A stretch of 64,000 nt of DNA from Oxyruncus cristatus (lineage: Eukaryota > Chordata > Aves > Passeriformes > Cotingidae), in the NCBI GenBank assembly GCA_013399855.1, contig VXAY01002317.1, forward strand, positions 2,418,088-2,482,087, read 5' to 3'. The notes below the pieces were generated by a model. It was not told where the DNA came from, searched no databases, and saw only the letters and a list, made by a program, of their open reading frames with translations. Of the stretch, positions 62,712 to 64,000 are shown in pieces; position 1 is the first letter of the stretch; every line of letters begins with the position of its first letter. A program made the position numbers and the translations under genes.

Positions 62712-62880
62712 AGGCTGTGCCACTGACCCACAGTCAACAAGTCACCATATGGTCCCCCAGACCCCATTTCACTCATCTGTCATGTGGGTTTTCCAGACAC
62801 CTAGGATGGCATAAGATGCATTTAAAGCTATTTATGACTCAAGTGAGAAGTCTGAAAGAATATAAGTGATATTATTATCT
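62712..62880 (+). mobile_element. MIR-like ancient SINE, near full core and tail
   Basis: In order: GTGCCACTGACCCACAGTCA, ACAAGTCACCATATGGTCCC, CCCCATTTCACTCATCTGTC and CCTAGGATGGCATAAGATGC. It ends TATAAGTGATATTATTATCT. The order matches 'CTGCCACTGACCTGCTGTGTGACC...CAAGTCACTT...CATCTGTAAAATGGG...' with the A/T-rich 'TATAAG..TATTATTATT' tail known from amniote MIR relatives. It is inactive and diverged. Confidence 0.65.
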
Positions 62881-63400
62881 CTGCTATCCTACATGACTTT
62901 TCACATTAGCAGTTTGGTTTAGCTCCACTTCCCTGGGACCAACAACCACAGTAAGATTTTTTTCCTGACAGTGACATCACAGACAGTAGGAGTAAAGAGG
63001 ATACTGGTTATATCCAGTATCCAGAAGGTTAATTAAGGTAAACTTCAGATCTCACTAGACACCACGGATGCTCCAACAAAGTCCCTCTCTGCCATGCACC
63101 AACTAAATGAGGGAAACAGAAGAGCAGGAATAGAGATGAACTAAACACAGTAGGCCCTTTAAGAACCAAGTAATATCAAGCACATTGATAAGATTCCATT
63201 TCAGCGCTGTTTATTTCATCAAAAGCATCCTCTGTTTCTGCTTGAAGTGATAGACTGGTCTAAAAAGTATTAACTTTATTTGAGTTTAAGAATTGACTCC
63301 TCTACAGTGACCTTTCAATTTATTTCTCAAGAAGCAGGAAGCTTACATCTTAGACCAGGTTTATTTAGTAAATACATAACAAAGGGAAGACTGTGATGGC
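62881..63400. other. Non-coding unique DNA
   Basis: Nothing recognised in this stretch. Confidence 0.55.
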
Positions 63401-63434
63401 AAAAACAAAACAAACAAACAAACAAACAAAAAAC
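63401..63434. repeat. (AAAC)n microsatellite
   Basis: About six CAAA units are followed by an A/C-rich stretch that ends in a C run (about 63445-63452). This is a simple repeat. Confidence 0.95.
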
Positions 63435-63689
63435 ACACCAAAAAACCCCCCCACCAATGCCCAAAACACAAGAAAATCAAGAGATTTATTAATCATCACG
63501 GTCCTTGTTGCAGGGACTTTGCAGTCAGAAGGGATTTTGTGCACAAACTAGCTCCTTACTAAAACCTGTGACAGTCAAAAACCCACTTCCAATATCTCTG
63601 AGGACAATGACAAAATACTGGTTTTGGTTTTCTTTTGACTGAATTTGGTGAGGGTAAATTGACACTCTCAATTGTCATGCAATATTCAC

Positions 63690-63850
63690 ACAGAATCATA
63701 GAATCACATGGGTTGGAAAGGACCTCGGAAATCATCAAGTCCAACCCTTGATCCACTACCACCGCGGTTACTAGACTATGGCACTAAGTGCCACATCCAT
63801 TCTCATCTTAAGAACCTCCAGGGATGGAGAACCTACCACCTCTGAAATCA
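63690..63850 (-). mobile_element. CR1 LINE 3'-end fragment (best-preserved copy)
   Basis: The plus strand starts ACAGAATCATAGAATCACAT, continues GGGTTGGAAAGGACCTCGGA, AATCATCAAGTCCAACCCTT and GGCACTAAGTGCCACATCCA, and ends CCTCCAGGGATGGAGAACCT. This is the reverse complement of a bird CR1 3' region. It is roughly 160 bp long, so it is a 5'-truncated insertion without coding capacity. It is less diverged than the copy at 33.3 kb and therefore probably younger. Its subfamily would need a repeat-library search. Confidence 0.9.
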
Positions 63851-64000
63851 AGAATTTACATTAGGCATCTAGTTTTCCAAAGCTTCCTGTACCAAGACAC
63901 CTGCAGAGGCAATTCATATCCAAAAAAACCCCACACATGTAAAACTCACCAGGATGGTGAGCCTCTCTGCCTCTAGCTCTGAGGAAGACCAATGAAGGAC

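Noticed and set aside
1..64000. CRISPR array, phage, plasmid or bacterial operon content
   Set aside because: No regularly spaced direct repeats, no tightly packed frames and no ribosome-binding-site pattern. The CR1 and MIR relics point to an amniote nuclear genome.

Overview
This window looks like vertebrate nuclear DNA, most likely from a bird. The sequence is AT-rich and CpG-poor, full of stops in all six frames, and has none of the gene packing of a bacterial, phage or organellar sequence. The avian call rests mainly on two fragments of CR1-type LINE 3' ends, both on the minus strand, at about 33288-33360 and 63690-63850. Each opens on the plus strand with the AGAAT-CATAGAAT-type motif followed by the TTGGAA(A/G)GGAC motif that is typical of bird CR1 tails. 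Interspersed repeats are otherwise sparse, which also fits a bird. A crocodilian or turtle is less likely but not excluded.

I could not support any protein-coding gene, rRNA, functional tRNA, CRISPR array or intact mobile element. The longest ATG-initiated frames (191 codons at 24218-24793 plus; 168 codons at 26400-26906 minus; 155 codons at 20066-20533 minus) resemble no family I know. Their lengths are near what chance can give in 64 kb read in six frames. The window is therefore best read as intergenic (gene desert) or as part of a very long intron.

From left to right it holds: unique AT-rich DNA with a short (CA)n (1-3.9 kb); a reverse MIR-like SINE (3.9 kb); unique DNA (4-11.4 kb); a tRNA-like SINE head (11.4 kb); unique DNA with a small compound repeat (16.75 kb); a 0.9 kb very AT-rich block with a full CRE palindrome (21.2-22.1 kb); a perfect 14-bp inverted repeat (22.88 kb); unique DNA with a cluster of octamer-like motifs (30.5-30.7 kb); a CR1 tail (33.3 kb); further MIR-like SINEs (38.9, 42.1, 42.3, 55.9, 60.9 and 62.8 kb); a T-rich low-complexity tract (54.9-55.0 kb); and a second CR1 tail (63.7 kb).

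The points most worth following up are the relative richness in ancient MIR-like SINEs, the AT-rich and homeodomain/POU-motif-rich blocks that could be conserved regulatory elements, the long perfect hairpin, and several segments bounded by good splice-site matches that could be unannotated (lncRNA or UTR) exons. None of these is proven by the sequence alone, and I saw no clearly novel biological system.
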